Part shown: positions 36,011-37,415 of the stretch, piece after piece
How positions within the stretch are numbered: the first letter of the stretch is position 1
How the letters are laid out: every line of letters starts with the position of its first letter
NCBI GenBank assembly: GCA_945868875.1
Contig: CAMBMW010000004.1
Coordinates: 1 to 37,415 of the forward strand
Source: an uncultured Treponema sp.
Lineage (GTDB): Bacteria; Spirochaetota; Spirochaetia; Treponematales; Treponemataceae
Direction of reading: 5' to 3'
Length of the DNA: 37,415 nt
Program-made: the position numbers and the translations under genes
Notes under the pieces: model-generated
Databases searched by the model: none
Seen by the model: the letters and a program-made list of their open reading frames with translations, nothing else
Told to the model about the DNA's origin: nothing

Positions 36011-36064
36011 ATATATCAAATTACTGCAAGTTTTTGCTCACAATAATTAAATATCAAATTTTGA

Positions 36065-36241
36065 TTATTTTGCTTTTGTTTCTTTATGCAAAACACTTTT
36101 TTTGCACCATGGACAATATTTATTTTTTTCTAATTTGCCAGTGATGTTTTTTCTGTTTTTGTAAGTAGTGTAATTCTTTCTTTTACATTCAGTACACTGC
36201 AAAGCGATGATTTCAACAGCACCTTTTTTCTTGCTTCCCAT
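36065..36241 (-). CDS. rpmG: 50S ribosomal protein L33
   Basis: 58 residues, short enough to be overlooked. It has zinc ligands C16, C19, C43 and C46 (CTEC and CPWC) and the [20 protein letters not shown] core. AGGAGATAAAT precedes the ATG. It lies between the two tRNA genes. Confidence 0.95.
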   Translation of the reverse strand: MGSKKKGAVEIIALQCTECKRKNYTTYKNRKNITGKLEKNKYCPWCKKSVLHKETKAK

Positions 36242-36281
36242 ATTTATCTCCTAGGTAAAATCACTATTAAAAGTTTTCTAA

Positions 36282-36354
36282 AGCCCATGTGCAGGATCGA
36301 ACTGCAGACCTCCACATTACCGATGTGGTGCTCTACCAACTGAGCTACAGGGGC
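36282..36354 (-). tRNA. tRNA-Thr (GGT)
   Basis: A 73-base cloverleaf with anticodon stem CCACA/TGTGG and loop TCGGTAA (anticodon GGT), D-arm GCTC...GAGC and T-arm TGCAG-TTCGATC-CTGCA. The acceptor stem GCCCCTG/CATGGGC has one mismatch, C5 opposite U68. Discriminator is U and CCA is not encoded. It is the first gene of the block. Confidence 0.95.
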
Positions 36355-36397
36355 AAGTCCGTTGTCCACACTTACTTACGAAAACGTGCGTCTAAAC

Positions 36398-36426
36398 AAT
36401 ATAAAATATGTTTTAAATTTAGTCAA
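36398..36426 (-). promoter_or_regulatory. Promoter of the tRNA-Thr-rpmG-secE-nusG unit
   Basis: TTGACT (36421-36426) and TATATT (36398-36403) are 17 bases apart on the minus strand. The predicted start is near 36391, about 37 bases before the mature tRNA-Thr. Confidence 0.8.
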
Positions 36427-36545
36427 TAATAAACCAGTATTTTTTTGAGAAAAACGTAAAAAATCATTAATAAATATTTGATTTTAACCTTTTTAATTAT
36501 CTGAATTTATTATATTATAATTGAAAGATTCAGGAGTTTCAACTT

Positions 36546-36581
36546 ATGCAAAGCAGGTCTGTCAGGGCAAACGCATTATAA
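36546..36581 (+). other. Orphan translation start running into a repeat
   Basis: TATAAT-like sequence near 36516-36521 and a CAGGAG box precede an ATG, but the frame stops after 11 codons because it enters the inverted-repeat element at 36564. It may be the start of a gene broken by the insertion or a chance match. Confidence 0.3.
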
Positions 36582-36778
36582 AAAATATTTTCATAAAAGT
36601 TGGCGCGAGGGAGTGAGACACAGGGCAAAAAGACTTTTTTTGGGGCTGCCGCGAGAGCGGCATTATAATAGTTTCTATACCCCAAAAAACGTCTAGCGCA
36701 TTATTGCGCGTTTTTGACCTGTGAATCACGACCGGGAGCCAGATATTACAACTAATCATTTTATAATGCGTTTGCCCT
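36564..36778. mobile_element. MITE-like element with perfect 20-bp inverted ends
   Basis: AGGGCAAACGCATTATAAAA at 36564-36583 is exactly inverted at 36759-36778. The 215-base interior has no gene and is itself folded: AGAC-TTTTTTTGGGG faces CCCCAAAAAA-GTCT, with small GCCGC-gaga-GCGGC and GCGCA/TGCGC stems. AGGTCTGTC occurs on both sides (36555-36563 directly adjacent; 36782-36790 three bases out), which fits a 9-base target duplication. It lies in a GGGACAGACC motif. Without a transposase it would be non-autonomous. Confidence 0.75.
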
Positions 36779-36795
36779 ACAAGGTCTGTCCCTGT

Positions 36796-36993
36796 TTTAA
36801 ACTGTGGCAAGGATTGTAAGGGCTGGCGAAGCCAGTTCCGAAGCGCAGCGAAGGAATGAAGGCGCTTTGACGCCGGAACCCTGAAAAGCCTGTTTTTGCT
36901 TGCTGTAGTTGCTGAGAGTTGGTTTCTGAGTAGAGTCATTATGGATGGTTCTTGAGCTGAGTTGAGATAAATAAAAACGAGCAAAAGCCACCC
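36796..36993 (+). repeat. Dispersed modular hairpin repeat, right copy
   Basis: Second copy of the repeat at 120-235 in the same orientation. It keeps the first 66 bases, AACCCTGAAAAGCCTG (36877-36892) and the GCAAAAGCCACCC end (36981-36993). It differs by GCGC-ttt-GACGCC where the left copy has CGATAGCG, and by about 80 extra bases inside the last hairpin loop (36900-36980). Confidence 0.85.
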
Positions 36994-37042
36994 TGAAAAA
37001 AATAAAATTTTATGAAAAATTCTTTTATTTTTGGAGAAATAT

Positions 37043-37415
37043 ATGAATATTGATATGTTGATTGATGGAATTTTGGATTCTTATGACCGATACGGATTAA
37101 TTAATAGAAAAAATGCGGAAAATTTTCCTAACCGTCAGAATGTTGTGGAAGTTTTGAGCGATTTGCAGTCTTTGATTTTCCCTGGATTTCGAGTTGCGGA
37201 GGAAATTGACCCTTCAAATATTCGTTATATTACGGGTCAGCGTGTGAATAATATCATTGCTAAACTGACTAGGGAAATTGAAAAAGCGCTGATTTACACG
37301 AAACAGATGTGTAATAAGGACGAAAGTGAACAGGACTCAAAATTTAACATTTCCCAATCTCATTGTTTTAAACTTGCAGAGAAGGTTGCGGTTTGTTTGA
37401 TTGAAGAAATTCCTG
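37043..37415 (+). CDS. Serine O-acetyltransferase, N-terminal part
   Basis: The window ends after 124 complete codons, so the gene is incomplete at its 3' end. The visible part is the helical N-terminal domain of serine acetyltransferases, with LSDLQSLIFPGFR, ITGQRVNNIIAKLTREIEKAL and LAEKVAVCLIEEIP. The enzyme makes O-acetylserine from serine and acetyl-CoA for cysteine synthesis; the catalytic left-handed beta-helix lies beyond the window. GGAG lies six bases before the ATG. No promoter is visible close by because repeat DNA fills the upstream region. Confidence 0.7.
   Translation, partial: MNIDMLIDGILDSYDRYGLINRKNAENFPNRQNVVEVLSDLQSLIFPGFRVAEEIDPSNIRYITGQRVNNIIAKLTREIEKALIYTKQMCNKDESEQDSKFNISQSHCFKLAEKVAVCLIEEIP

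Noticed and set aside
36562-36991. Minus-strand frames of 140 and 64 codons at the right end
   Set aside because: They are made entirely of the 215-bp element and the dispersed repeat, and have compositions typical of translated repeats.

Overview
The window is a low-GC spirochaete chromosome segment, most likely from a host-associated Treponema. The evidence is the protein sequences (EF-Tu, RpoB, RpoC and the C+ zinc forms of S14, L24, L33 and L36), an asparagine at the rifampicin-pocket position where most bacteria have serine, and dispersed intergenic repeats. The species cannot be fixed from sequence alone.

Layout. Positions 1-3.0 kb hold a dispersed repeat, pyrE (minus) and purD (plus), separated by two copies of a repeat bounded by GGGACAGACC motifs. 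From 3.1 to 5.5 kb a plus-strand run encodes a Crp-like protein with two cyclic-nucleotide domains, a secreted protein of unknown function and a DUF192 lipoprotein. From 5.5 to 7.7 kb a minus-strand pair encodes a TPR protein and a PilZ-like protein. From 7.8 to 36.4 kb everything is on the minus strand and belongs to gene expression. Read in the direction of transcription the order is: tRNA-Thr, rpmG, tRNA-Trp, secE, nusG, rplK, rplA, rplJ, rplL, rpoB, rpoC; then rpsL, rpsG; then tuf, rpsJ, rplC-D-W-B, rpsS, rplV, rpsC, rplP, rpmC, rpsQ, rplN-X-E, rpsN, rpsH, rplF-R, rpsE, rpmD, rplO, secY; then rpmJ, rpsM, rpsK, rpsD, rpoA, rplQ and a small zinc-ribbon gene. fusA is not between rpsG and tuf, and adk, map and infA are not next to secY. 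The right end carries a 215-bp inverted-repeat element, a second copy of the left-end repeat, and the start of a serine acetyltransferase gene.

How it works together. The minus-strand block supplies 28 or more ribosomal proteins, the core RNA polymerase subunits, NusG, the SecYE channel and EF-Tu. Promoter-like sequences are visible before tRNA-Thr, rpsL and tuf, with weaker ones before rpoB and rpmJ. The main intergenic gaps (rplK leader, rplJ-rplL, rplL-rpoB, rpoC-rpsL, rpsG-tuf, tuf-rpsJ, rpsJ-rplC, secY-rpmJ) hold inverted repeats that are candidates for terminators, attenuators or ribosomal-protein feedback sites.

Most of the window is ordinary housekeeping sequence and I do not see a complete new defence or mobile system. 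The least explained items are the zinc-ribbon protein ending the alpha operon, the modular repeats bracketing the block, a 19-bp triplication that includes the rpsJ stop codon, a 215-bp MITE-like element with perfect 20-bp ends, and helically phased repeats at the promoter of the Crp-like gene.
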